NCBI GenBank assembly: GCA_964541635.1
Contig: CAZIQM010000046.1
Coordinates: forward strand, 1-8,572
Length of the DNA: 8,572 bases
Direction of reading: 5' to 3'
DNA from: DALYDP01 sp964541635
GTDB lineage: Bacteria > Patescibacteriota > Gracilibacteria > Peribacterales > Peribacteraceae
Positions within the stretch are counted from its first letter, which is position 1. Each line of letters starts with the position of its first letter. The notes under the pieces were generated by a model. It was given only the letters and a program-made list of their open reading frames with translations, searched no databases and had not been told where the DNA came from. Positions 1-4,921 of the stretch are shown in pieces. Made by a program: the position numbers and the translations under genes.

Positions 1-60
1 TTTGAACCACCGACCGCCGGTTTATAAGTCCGGAGCTCTAACCAACTGAGCTACTCGCCC
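1..60 (-). tRNA. tRNA-Ile (anticodon UAU), 3' end cut by window edge
   Basis: The reverse complement folds as a tRNA from its 5' end at base 60: a 7-nt acceptor strand GGGCGAG, D arm GCTC/GAGC with a 9-nt loop containing GG, anticodon stem CCGGA/ACCGG around loop CTTATAA, 5-nt variable region, T stem GGTGG and the start of a TTCAAA T loop. The anticodon TAT reads AUA (Ile). The loop and the variable and T regions resemble the bacterial minor tRNA-Ile, which normally has a CAU anticodon modified to lysidine; here the first anticodon base is U. Positions 31 and 39 form an A-A mismatch. The 3' acceptor strand and CCA lie outside the window, so acceptor pairing cannot be tested. Confidence 0.86.
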
Positions 61-93
61 ACGACGAAAGTGTAGCCTCAGCGGCGTATGGAT

Positions 94-125
94 GCAGCTT
101 TGCCGATGAAGTTCGCAAACGCTGC
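94..125 (-). other. hairpin in the leader of tRNA-Ile
   Basis: GCAGC pairs with GCTGC and TTTGC with GCAAA, giving a 10-bp stem with one bulged base and an 11-nt loop. It lies between the promoter at 137-165 and the tRNA. No T run follows on the minus strand, so it is not a typical intrinsic terminator. It may be a processing element or leader structure, or it may trim the rplI 3' end. Confidence 0.45.
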
Positions 126-136
126 CATATCGAAAC

Positions 137-165
137 AGTATAGCACGTTTAGATCCGTGGGTCAC
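137..165 (-). promoter_or_regulatory. sigma70-type promoter candidate upstream of tRNA-Ile
   Basis: On the minus strand GTGACC (4/6 to TTGACA) is followed after exactly 17 nt by TATACT (5/6 to TATAAT). It lies just past the rplI stop and points at the tRNA-Ile gene, giving a leader of about 70 nt. A second box, TACACT at 69-74, sits 8 nt before the tRNA and could be a closer -10, but I see no good -35 for it. Consensus matching by eye only. Confidence 0.5.
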
Positions 166-172
166 CGCGTTC

Positions 173-622
173 TCATGCCTCCGTGGCCTCGATCTTCACC
201 ATGACCTGCACGCGCTGGTCGCCCATCTGGACGCCCACGGCGTGGGAACCGACGGTCTTGAGGTGCTCCGGCAGATCGATGTCGTCTTCCGACACGTCCG
301 CGGACAACTGCTTTTTGAGTTCGGCGACGATCATGGCTTCCGTCACGCTCGCGTAGAGCTTGCCGGTCTTCGAGGCCTTCTTGGCGATGACGATCGTCTT
401 GCCCGCGAGCGCCGAGGCGGCGTCGCGCTTGGCGGATTTCTCCGTCTCGCGCTCTTCGGCGCGGCGGCGGATGAGGTCGGCGTAACGCTTGCGAACGAGG
501 GGCGTGGCCACCAAGGCCGCGCGGCGCGGAAGCAGGAAATTCAGGGCATAACCGTCTCCGACGACGATCAGGTCGCTCTTTTTTCCGATGCCGGGGATGT
601 CTTGGAGGAGAAGGACTTCCAT
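173..622 (-). CDS. rplI: 50S ribosomal protein bL9
   Basis: A 149-residue protein, the usual length for bL9, which binds 23S rRNA near the L1 stalk and helps hold the reading frame. The N-terminal domain (about 1-41) begins MEVLLLQDI and carries the family signature around residues 22-33 (G-Y-x-x-N-F-L-x-P-R). A charged connecting helix spans about 42-75, and the C-terminal domain contains the conserved GKLYASVT segment (87-94). The start at 622 gives the family N-terminus exactly. No Shine-Dalgarno is seen: the 13 nt upstream are T-rich. The gene has its own promoter (643-671) 52 bp behind the solute-binding protein gene. Several CPR lineages are reported to lack bL9, so its presence helps narrow the lineage. 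Confidence 0.97.
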   Translation of the reverse strand: MEVLLLQDIPGIGKKSDLIVVGDGYALNFLLPRRAALVATPLVRKRYADLIRRRAEERETEKSAKRDAASALAGKTIVIAKKASKTGKLYASVTEAMIVAELKKQLSADVSEDDIDLPEHLKTVGSHAVGVQMGDQRVQVMVKIEATEA

Positions 623-642
623 GACGTAAAAAGTGCCAAAAG

Positions 643-671
643 ATGGTACTCGGCCCGGGCGGATAGGTCAA
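643..671 (-). promoter_or_regulatory. sigma70-type promoter of rplI
   Basis: TTGACC (5/6) at 671-666 and TACCAT (4/6) at 648-643 are separated by exactly 17 nt. The expected start site leaves a leader of about 13 nt (including CACTTTTTACG) before the rplI ATG. The -35 starts only 4 nt past the TAA of the upstream gene, so the whole promoter fits inside the 52-bp intergenic space. This is the best promoter in the window. Confidence 0.62.
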
Positions 672-674
672 TGC

Positions 675-2951
675 TTACTTTATGGCTCCCGAGCCGCCCA
701 AAACCGTGCCGCTACCGGAGACGGACGGAGAGGGGGATTCTTGCGAGAAACCGAACATCCAGGGGAAGAAGGTCGTCCAGCCCACCCCCTCTTTGAACAC
801 CCGGTCCTGCTTGATGTACCAGCGGTAGAGGGTGCGGAACCGATCCGAGTGGAGGGAAAGTTTGCCGAATTCGATGCCCTGGATGTCGTCGCGGTGGGCG
901 AAGGTGTAGATGGGCGAGTAGAGGAACACGGCCGGCACGTCCTTCTTGAATTGGTCCTGGAGTTTGCGGAGCAGCTGCTGGCGTTCCGTGCCCGCGGTGT
1001 TGCCGCGGATTTGTTCGAGGAGCGTGTCGGACTCGAACGAGCCGTACTGCGAGAGGTTGTACGCGTCGAGGCGGAGGTCGGCGCGCTTGCCCGTGACCTT
1101 CTGCACGCCGCTGCTGTGCCAGTACGGGTACGTGTCGAAGTTGTCGAGCAACGACTGGCCGAACAACACGACGTCGTAATCGCGCTTCAGGAGTTTTTCC
1201 TCGAACTCCGAACGCGTGGCCGGCACGTCGACCGTCACGTTCACGCCGAGCGCGCGCCACTGCTTCGCAACCGTCTCGGCGACGGTCTTGTACTGGGCGG
1301 GCTGCGGGCTGGTGAGGAGGCGGATATTCAACTGCTCGCCGCGGTCGTTGATGCGGATCGACACGGGATCTTCCGCGCGGCGGCGGCGCAGGTAGCCGTT
1401 GTCGAGGATCATGTCGGCGCTGCCGACCGCTTGGTCGCCCTTCACGTTGCCGGCCTTCGTGGAGAGGAACGACTCGATGAGGCGCTGCTCTTCGGCGGCG
1501 CGCTGGAACTCGAGGCCGTTCGTCGCGCGCAGGACGTACGCGGAATCGAGCGTCCTGCCGGCGTCGTCGGTGAGCTTGATCAGGTTCATCCCGATGCGCA
1601 ACGCGCCCGTGCCGCCGTACGTGGGCAACGCCACGATCCATCCGCCGGACATCGTCGGGTTGCTGCGCAGGGGAATGCCGTTGATGCGGTCTTTCCCGCT
1701 GAGCCCGTCGCCGTCGCCGGACACCGTGAGCGCCGCGCCCGTGTCGAGCAGGACGATGGGTTCCAGCTTCAGCACGCCCGTCGTGTTCGCTTCACGTTGC
1801 TCCAGGAGGCGTTGGAGGCGGAGTTTCTCGGGGTAATACCAACTGGATTCAAACAAAGCCCCCTGCGCGGCGTTGCGGTCGAATGTGTACTGCCAGTCGC
1901 CCTGCTCGAGTTCGAGGAACGGCGTGTCGACGATTTTCGCGAGGCCGATGGCGTCGACGACGGCCTGCTTGTCGGTGCCCAGCTGCAGGCCGAGGCGGAG
2001 CTTCTGGTCCTTGAACGCGCCGCGCTCGAGGTTGAAGAAGAGCGCGACGTACTGCGGCAGCGTGTAATCGACCGTCGTGAAACGGTCCGGCGCGATTTGC
2101 TTGCGGTCGTCGGTGTAGGCGATCGTGCGGATGCCGTCGAGGTTGCGCGCGTCGGACAGCAGCGAGCCGTAGTCGCCGAAAATGCGGAAGACGAGGCGTT
2201 CGAGGTGGTAATGCGTTTCGAGCGGACGGTCGAACCGTTCGAGCGTGATTTCCGTCGAAAGGTCGGTCTGCGAAATAGTCTTCAGCTTGTACGGACCGGC
2301 GCCGACCGGCGCGAAACCGAAATCGAGCGCTTGGTTGAGCAGTTTCACCGGAACGCCCTCGAACGACGCCTTCGGCAACAGCCCGAGTGTCAGGTTGCTC
2401 GTGAAGAAGCCGTAGGGCTGCTCCAGGCGGAACTGCACCGTGCGTTCGTCGACTTTCTCGATCGTCACGCCACGGAAGTTTTGGCGGAGCAGGCTGTTCG
2501 GGAACGCGGGATCCTTGATGGTGTTGAACGTGAAGAGCACGTCGTCCGCCGTCACGGGATGCGGGTGGTCGACCGTGTCGTCGTGCCACTTCAGGCCGTC
2601 CTTCAGTTTCACCGTGTAGGTTTTCCCGTCCTGCGAGACGGTGTAGGTCGCGAGGTCCGGGTCGATCCGGTTCGTGTCCGGGTTGTAGCGCAGCAGGCCC
2701 GAGAACACGAGCGACACGACGTCGCTGTTCACGTCGTTCTGCACCGTGAACCACGGGTTCAGGGGCTTCAATTCGCCGACGGATCCTTCGATGTACGTGC
2801 CGCCGGAGGAGGGGACGAGGACGCTATTGCCCCAGTAAAAACGCAGCAGGAGCACGCTGAGGCTCGCCACGAACAGCACGCCCAACACGACGAGCATACG
2901 GCGTTCGAAACGCACGTATGACGAGAGCAACAAACGGAGGAATTTCTGCAT
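675..2951 (-). CDS. membrane-anchored ABC-type solute-binding protein, family 5 (peptide/nickel type)
   Basis: This 758-residue protein has one N-terminal membrane helix (about 19-38) after a basic cytoplasmic segment. There is no lipobox cysteine, so it is probably held at the membrane by an uncleaved anchor rather than a lipid. The family 5 fold starts at about 53: FSGLLRYNP (83-91), a DGKTYTVKLKDGLKWHD stretch (108-124) and TADDVLFTFN (134-143) are classic. The C-terminal half resumes at LDNGY (516-520) and LNIRLLTS (541-548). Members are usually about 500-600 residues; the excess is an insertion of roughly 140 residues (about 365-508) with a DGDGLSGKD stretch (413-421). The tail (about 736-758) is Ser/Gly-rich. 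It starts 15 bp after secG and is probably co-transcribed with it. No permease or ATPase gene is nearby, so an oligopeptide substrate is only the family default. Confidence 0.92.
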   Translation of the reverse strand: MQKFLRLLLSSYVRFERRMLVVLGVLFVASLSVLLLRFYWGNSVLVPSSGGTYIEGSVGELKPLNPWFTVQNDVNSDVVSLVFSGLLRYNPDTNRIDPDLATYTVSQDGKTYTVKLKDGLKWHDDTVDHPHPVTADDVLFTFNTIKDPAFPNSLLRQNFRGVTIEKVDERTVQFRLEQPYGFFTSNLTLGLLPKASFEGVPVKLLNQALDFGFAPVGAGPYKLKTISQTDLSTEITLERFDRPLETHYHLERLVFRIFGDYGSLLSDARNLDGIRTIAYTDDRKQIAPDRFTTVDYTLPQYVALFFNLERGAFKDQKLRLGLQLGTDKQAVVDAIGLAKIVDTPFLELEQGDWQYTFDRNAAQGALFESSWYYPEKLRLQRLLEQREANTTGVLKLEPIVLLDTGAALTVSGDGDGLSGKDRINGIPLRSNPTMSGGWIVALPTYGGTGALRIGMNLIKLTDDAGRTLDSAYVLRATNGLEFQRAAEEQRLIESFLSTKAGNVKGDQAVGSADMILDNGYLRRRRAEDPVSIRINDRGEQLNIRLLTSPQPAQYKTVAETVAKQWRALGVNVTVDVPATRSEFEEKLLKRDYDVVLFGQSLLDNFDTYPYWHSSGVQKVTGKRADLRLDAYNLSQYGSFESDTLLEQIRGNTAGTERQQLLRKLQDQFKKDVPAVFLYSPIYTFAHRDDIQGIEFGKLSLHSDRFRTLYRWYIKQDRVFKEGVGWTTFFPWMFGFSQESPSPSVSGSGTVLGGSGAIK

Positions 2952-2966
2952 GAAGTACCGGGTGGG

Positions 2967-3179
2967 TTACACGAACCACTCCAGCACCGACAGTACCAAG
3001 AACGCAATGGCGAGAACGATCGTCCCCTGGTACAGCAGCTTCTCCGCGCCGCGGCGCTGCACGATGTTCGTGCCCCCGACCACGCCGGAAGCGAACCCAG
3101 CGGCACGTTGCTGCAGGAGGACGCCGACGAGGATGAGCGCGGCGATGACGCCTTGGATCGCGTTGATGATGGTCGACAT
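2967..3179 (-). CDS. secG: preprotein translocase subunit SecG
   Basis: A 70-residue protein with two membrane helices (about 4-22 and 50-68) joined by a loop rich in Gly, typical of SecG, the non-essential subunit that assists SecYE-mediated export. The loop carries the family pattern Q-R-R-G-A-E-K-L-L-Y-Q-G-T (41-53). The open frame continues upstream to 3278 but those codons lie within tRNA-Val, so the ATG at 3179 is chosen; it gives the normal SecG N-terminus. No Shine-Dalgarno precedes it (CTCTTCCCGCT). A promoter candidate at 3189-3216 would give a leader of only a few bases. The downstream solute-binding protein gene begins 15 bp after the stop. Confidence 0.93.
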   Translation of the reverse strand: MSTIINAIQGVIAALILVGVLLQQRAAGFASGVVGGTNIVQRRGAEKLLYQGTIVLAIAFLVLSVLEWFV

Positions 3180-3188
3180 AGCGGGAAG

Positions 3189-3216
3189 AGTGTAGGGAAA
3201 CGCTCGAAAAGTGCAA
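3189..3216 (-). promoter_or_regulatory. candidate promoter of secG operon
   Basis: Minus-strand TTGCAC (3/6) and TACACT (4/6) are spaced by 16 nt, between the tRNA-Val 3' end and secG. TACACT ends 9 nt before the secG ATG, so the transcript would be nearly leaderless. Read-through from tRNA-Val is the alternative. Confidence 0.4.
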
Positions 3217-3293
3217 TGGTGGGCGCCGAGGGATTCGAACCCCCGACCTACTCGGTGTAAGCGAGCCGCTCTAACCAACTGAGCTAGGCGCCC
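3217..3293 (-). tRNA. tRNA-Val (anticodon UAC), CCA encoded
   Basis: A complete 77-nt cloverleaf: acceptor GGGCGCC paired with GGCGCCC, D arm GCTC/GAGC, anticodon stem GCTCG/CGAGT (one G-T pair) around loop CTTACAC giving anticodon TAC, 5-nt variable region, T stem GGGGG/CCCTC around TTCGAAT, discriminator A and a genomically encoded CCA at 3219-3217. All stems pair well, so this copy looks functional. Confidence 0.97.
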
Positions 3294-3303
3294 AAACGTA
3301 ATC

Positions 3304-3387
3304 TTGATGCTGTAAAGACTCGAACCGAGCGCTGTTTTCTGCTGGCTCGTGCCTTATCGGCACTCGACCCAACTGAGCTAGGCGCCC
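3304..3387 (-). pseudogene. degenerate tRNA-like remnant upstream of tRNA-Val
   Basis: Reading from base 3387 on the minus strand, the first 19 nt are identical to the 5' end of tRNA-Val, and a complete D arm (GCTC/GAGT) follows. After that the cloverleaf fails. The next stem GTGCC/GGCAC has a 5-nt loop with no proper U33, and a second hairpin CGAGC/GCTCG stands in the variable region. A T-loop-like GGTTCGAGTC is present, but its stem pairs at only two positions, and no 3' acceptor strand matching GGGCGCC follows. The best reading is a partial duplicate of tRNA-Val whose 3' half decayed or was replaced. A structured small RNA or a local assembly error is also possible. The 3' boundary is approximate. 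Confidence 0.6.
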
Positions 3388-3406
3388 TTGCCCCTCACGA
3401 TACACG

Positions 3407-3434
3407 AAAAAGGGCCCCGGACGGGACCCTTTTT
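3407..3434. terminator. symmetric intrinsic terminator
   Basis: AAAAAGGG pairs with CCCTTTTT, and after a C-A mismatch CCC pairs with GGG around loop GGAC. The T5 tract is present on both strands, so it can act in both directions. In place it ends the minus-strand transcript of the pilin-like gene, 20 bp past that gene's stop. Confidence 0.85.
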
Positions 3435-3453
3435 GGAATGCGGGGGAGGGGAT

Positions 3454-3771
3454 TTACTGGAGGCTGGCGAAGATCTCGCGCATGAGGTCGAGGATCGTCG
3501 AGAAGTTGAGCTCGAAGGGGATGTCGAGCAAGCGGCTGATCCACGAGACAGCGAAGAACGCGGCGAACGTGACGATGAGGCCGATGATCGCGAAGCGGAT
3601 CGTGTGGACGGCCTTCTTGATCTTCTCCTCGTTGCCGGCGGAGAGGATGAAGCTGATGCCTCCGATGATGATGAAGACGAGGCACAGGATCGAAGCGACG
3701 ATGAGCGAGAGCGCGATGAACGTCGCGACGATGTCGATGATCGATCCGTTTTCGAGGAGTTCGCGCAGCAT
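3454..3771 (-). CDS. small two-helix pilin-like membrane protein (CPR TrbC/VirB2 or T4SS-pilin type)
   Basis: A 105-residue protein with two membrane helices (about 14-44 and 57-79). Between them lies the motif I-I-I-G-G-I-S-F-I-L-S-A-G-N-E-E-K-I-K-K-A (35-54), followed by a helix with I-I-G-L-I-V. That arrangement is characteristic of the short VirB2/TrbC-like pilin proteins common in Patescibacteria. The ATG at 3771 is the only start before the hydrophobic segment in this frame that avoids the upstream gene. A purine-free leader precedes it (see 3772-3806). It is last in the putative DUF721-rpsP-khpA operon and is followed by a terminator. Family assignment rests on pattern memory; I see no type IV secretion genes nearby, so whether it forms a filament is unknown. 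Confidence 0.75.
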   Translation of the reverse strand: MLRELLENGSIIDIVATFIALSLIVASILCLVFIIIGGISFILSAGNEEKIKKAVHTIRFAIIGLIVTFAAFFAVSWISRLLDIPFELNFSTILDLMREIFASLQ

Positions 3772-3806
3772 AGGGAGGAATGGGAGGAGAGGAGGAAAAG
3801 GAAAGA
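3772..3806 (-). other. polypyrimidine spacer between khpA and the pilin-like gene
   Basis: In the coding sense this 35-nt intergenic stretch is all C and T except for one A, with repeated CCTCC blocks running up to the ATG. It has no Shine-Dalgarno; CCTCC is itself the anti-Shine-Dalgarno core. It could act as a pyrimidine-rich initiation enhancer bound by a protein such as S1, or simply be low complexity. Confidence 0.6.
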
Positions 3807-4089
3807 TCAGGCGGTCGCCGCCTCGTCGGCGGGTTCCAAGATTTTCAGGTTGATGCGCNNNNNNNNNNCTGCCGAGCAGCCGGAGGAGCGTGCGGAGCGC
3901 TTTGACCGTCTGGCCGCTCTTGCCGATGAGCTTGCCCATGTCGTTATCGCTCACCTGGACGGTCAACAGCACGCCGAGGTCGTCGACCTTGGACGTGATT
4001 TGCAACGCGGCCCGGTCGTCCACGATGGACTCGAGCACGTAACGGAGGAACGCTTCACCCGGTAGGGTCTCAGGCGTAGTGGAATCCAT
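3807..4089 (-). CDS. khpA: KH-domain RNA-binding protein KhpA, interrupted by assembly gap
   Basis: This is a small single-KH RNA chaperone, a family known to pair with KhpB. The visible N-terminal 73 residues run from MDSTTPETLP through FLRYVLESIVDD to the KH core GKLIGKSG (52-59; GxxG at 56-59) and KALRTLLRLLG. After the 10-N gap the expected family ending R-I-N-L-K-I-L-E-P-A-D-E-A-A-T-A then TGA is found, but in a different frame from that implied by 10 bases. A true gap of 9 or 12 nt restores one ORF of about 90 residues, normal for KhpA. The start at 4089 lies 14 bp after the rpsP stop, the usual rpsP-khpA order. TACACT sits 7 nt before the ATG. No Shine-Dalgarno is seen. Confidence 0.88.
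3859..3868. other. assembly gap (10 N) inside khpA
   Basis: Ten undetermined bases. The coding frames on either side agree only if the real length is a multiple of three, so the number of N is a placeholder and not a measured length. Confidence 0.95.
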
Positions 4090-4103
4090 GGAGGTGAGTG
4101 TAC

Positions 4104-4472
4104 TTAAGCTGCCGGCGTTTCGCCAGCGGGCGCGGCGGCGGCCGCGGGTGCTGCAGCCGGGGCGGGAGCCGCCTCTTCGGGCGGGGCGCTCTTGCTGCGG
4201 CGCTTGGGATAGCGCTTGATGAATTTTTCCATGTTCTTGGCGCCGTGCTTCTTGAGCAGGCGGGCGACCGTGTCGCTCGGGATCGCGCCCTTCTTGATCC
4301 ACTCTTCGACCTTCGCCGATTCTACTTTCCACACCGGATCCTTTTGGGCCGGGAGGTAATGTCCGACGATTTCGAGGAACTTGCCCTTCACCGGGCGGGC
4401 CTTCTCGGCCACGACCAAGCGGTACGTGGGGAGGTTTTCGCGGCCGGTGCGCTGGAGGCGGATGACGAGCAT
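4104..4472 (-). CDS. rpsP: 30S ribosomal protein bS16
   Basis: A 122-residue protein of the small-subunit body. The conserved core covers residues 1-90: MLVIRLQRTGRENLPTYRLV, the K-G-K-F-L-E-I-V-G-H-Y stretch (29-39) and the W59-I-K-K-G-A-I-P-S-D-T-V region (59-69). After a basic segment (K-R-R-S-K-S, 90-95) there is an Ala/Pro tail of about 25 residues that most bS16 lack. The frame is open to 4529, but the ATG at 4472 gives the exact family N-terminus and avoids the upstream gene. It lies 25 bp after the DUF721 gene and 14 bp before khpA. No Shine-Dalgarno is seen; a promoter candidate is at 4495-4523. Confidence 0.96.
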   Translation of the reverse strand: MLVIRLQRTGRENLPTYRLVVAEKARPVKGKFLEIVGHYLPAQKDPVWKVESAKVEEWIKKGAIPSDTVARLLKKHGAKNMEKFIKRYPKRRSKSAPPEEAAPAPAAAPAAAAAPAGETPAA

Positions 4473-4494
4473 AGGATTGCCGAACGGCCCGCAG

Positions 4495-4523
4495 AGTCTA
4501 CGCAGGAGGATTCCCGGGCGCAA
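4495..4523 (-). promoter_or_regulatory. weak promoter candidate for rpsP
   Basis: Minus-strand TTGCGC (3/6) and TAGACT (4/6) are 17 nt apart, overlapping the 3' end and TAG stop of the DUF721 gene. This would start transcription about 16 nt before the rpsP ATG. It may be a second start site inside the operon. Confidence 0.3.
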
Positions 4524-4830
4524 GCGCATTTCCGGGCCCCTCGCCGGACCGCGACAAGCGGATCTCCCGAATGGACGCGAACCGGCACTCCGCGTCGCAA
4601 AACGCCTTCAATTCGACCAATTGGAGCTGTAATTCCTGGAGAACGATGGAATGCCCGCACTCGATGGCGAGGACGCCGTCCGCGACAGTCCGGACGGAAG
4701 CGGCCCCCGCGGCGGGGAAGCGTTCGCGCAACCACCCGTTCACGCGGTGCACCGCCATGGCGGCGAGCGCGTGGCGGGCCAACCCGCGTTTCGCCAACAC
4801 GCCGGTGATGAGGTTCGAGGCGCGGTCCAC
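4498..4830 (-). CDS. DUF721 (DciA-like) protein
   Basis: From the GTG at 4830 this is a 110-residue protein. The pattern fits the DUF721 family, which includes DciA, a replicative-helicase loading factor, and many unassigned proteins. An N-terminal helix (about 3-40) precedes V-A-D-G-V-L-A-I-E-C (48-57), then L-Q-E-L-Q-L-Q-L-V-E-L-K (63-74) and a final strand I-R-E-I-R-L. The start is uncertain. The frame stays open upstream with a GTG at 4890 and an ATG at 4923, but the latter overlaps the ATG of the divergent gene. The GTG at 4830 has GGAG 9 nt before it and a promoter-like pair at 4837-4865. It heads the rpsP-khpA operon. Whether it loads DnaB here is not shown by the sequence. Confidence 0.7.
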   Translation of the reverse strand: MDRASNLITGVLAKRGLARHALAAMAVHRVNGWLRERFPAAGAASVRTVADGVLAIECGHSIVLQELQLQLVELKAFCDAECRFASIREIRLSRSGEGPGNALAPGNPPA

Positions 4831-4836
4831 GAGGTC

Positions 4837-4865
4837 ATTCTCCGTTATTTTCGCGTCCGTGTCAC
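4837..4865 (-). promoter_or_regulatory. promoter candidate for the DUF721-rpsP-khpA operon
   Basis: Minus-strand GTGACA (5/6) and GAGAAT (4/6) are exactly 17 nt apart. The -10 ends 6 nt before the GTG at 4830, which would make the mRNA leaderless from that GTG. If the gene starts further upstream this match is accidental. Confidence 0.4.
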
Positions 4866-4895
4866 TTGCCGGAGCCCTTCCTCTAGGCACAAAAT
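4866..4895 (+). promoter_or_regulatory. promoter candidate for the SLH/Calx-beta gene
   Basis: TTGCCG (4/6) and CAAAAT (4/6) are 18 nt apart, with the -10 ending 26 nt before the ATG at 4922. An alternative -10, TACTTT, is at 4903-4908. The region also lies against the divergent DUF721 promoter. Confidence 0.3.
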
Positions 4896-4921
4896 CGCGG
4901 GGTACTTTTCCCCCGTTTTCC

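Noticed and set aside
94..125. Intrinsic terminator of rplI
   Set aside because: The stem is good, but no T tract follows it on the minus strand.
633..2921. 762-codon plus-strand open frame opposite the solute-binding protein gene
   Set aside because: It is the mirror of a long GC-rich gene. Its product is an Arg/Glu/Val-rich sequence with no domain pattern, while the minus strand has clear family motifs.
3180..3278. 34-codon N-terminal extension of secG
   Set aside because: It lies largely within tRNA-Val, and the family N-terminus begins at 3179.
3304..3387. Second functional tRNA (for example a long-variable-arm tRNA-Leu)
   Set aside because: No placement gives a 5-bp anticodon stem with a U33 loop, and no 3' acceptor strand pairs with GGGCGCC.
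3454..4332. Single minus-strand frame joining a KH domain to the pilin-like protein
   Set aside because: It arises only because 10 N keep the frame open. The correct khpA ending lies in another frame and stops at 3807.
4473..4529. 19-codon extension of rpsP
   Set aside because: It overlaps the DUF721 gene, and bS16 starts at the ATG at 4472 in the family.
4571..4921. 117-codon upstream extension of the SLH/Calx-beta gene
   Set aside because: It is antisense to the DUF721 gene and would bury the signal peptide.
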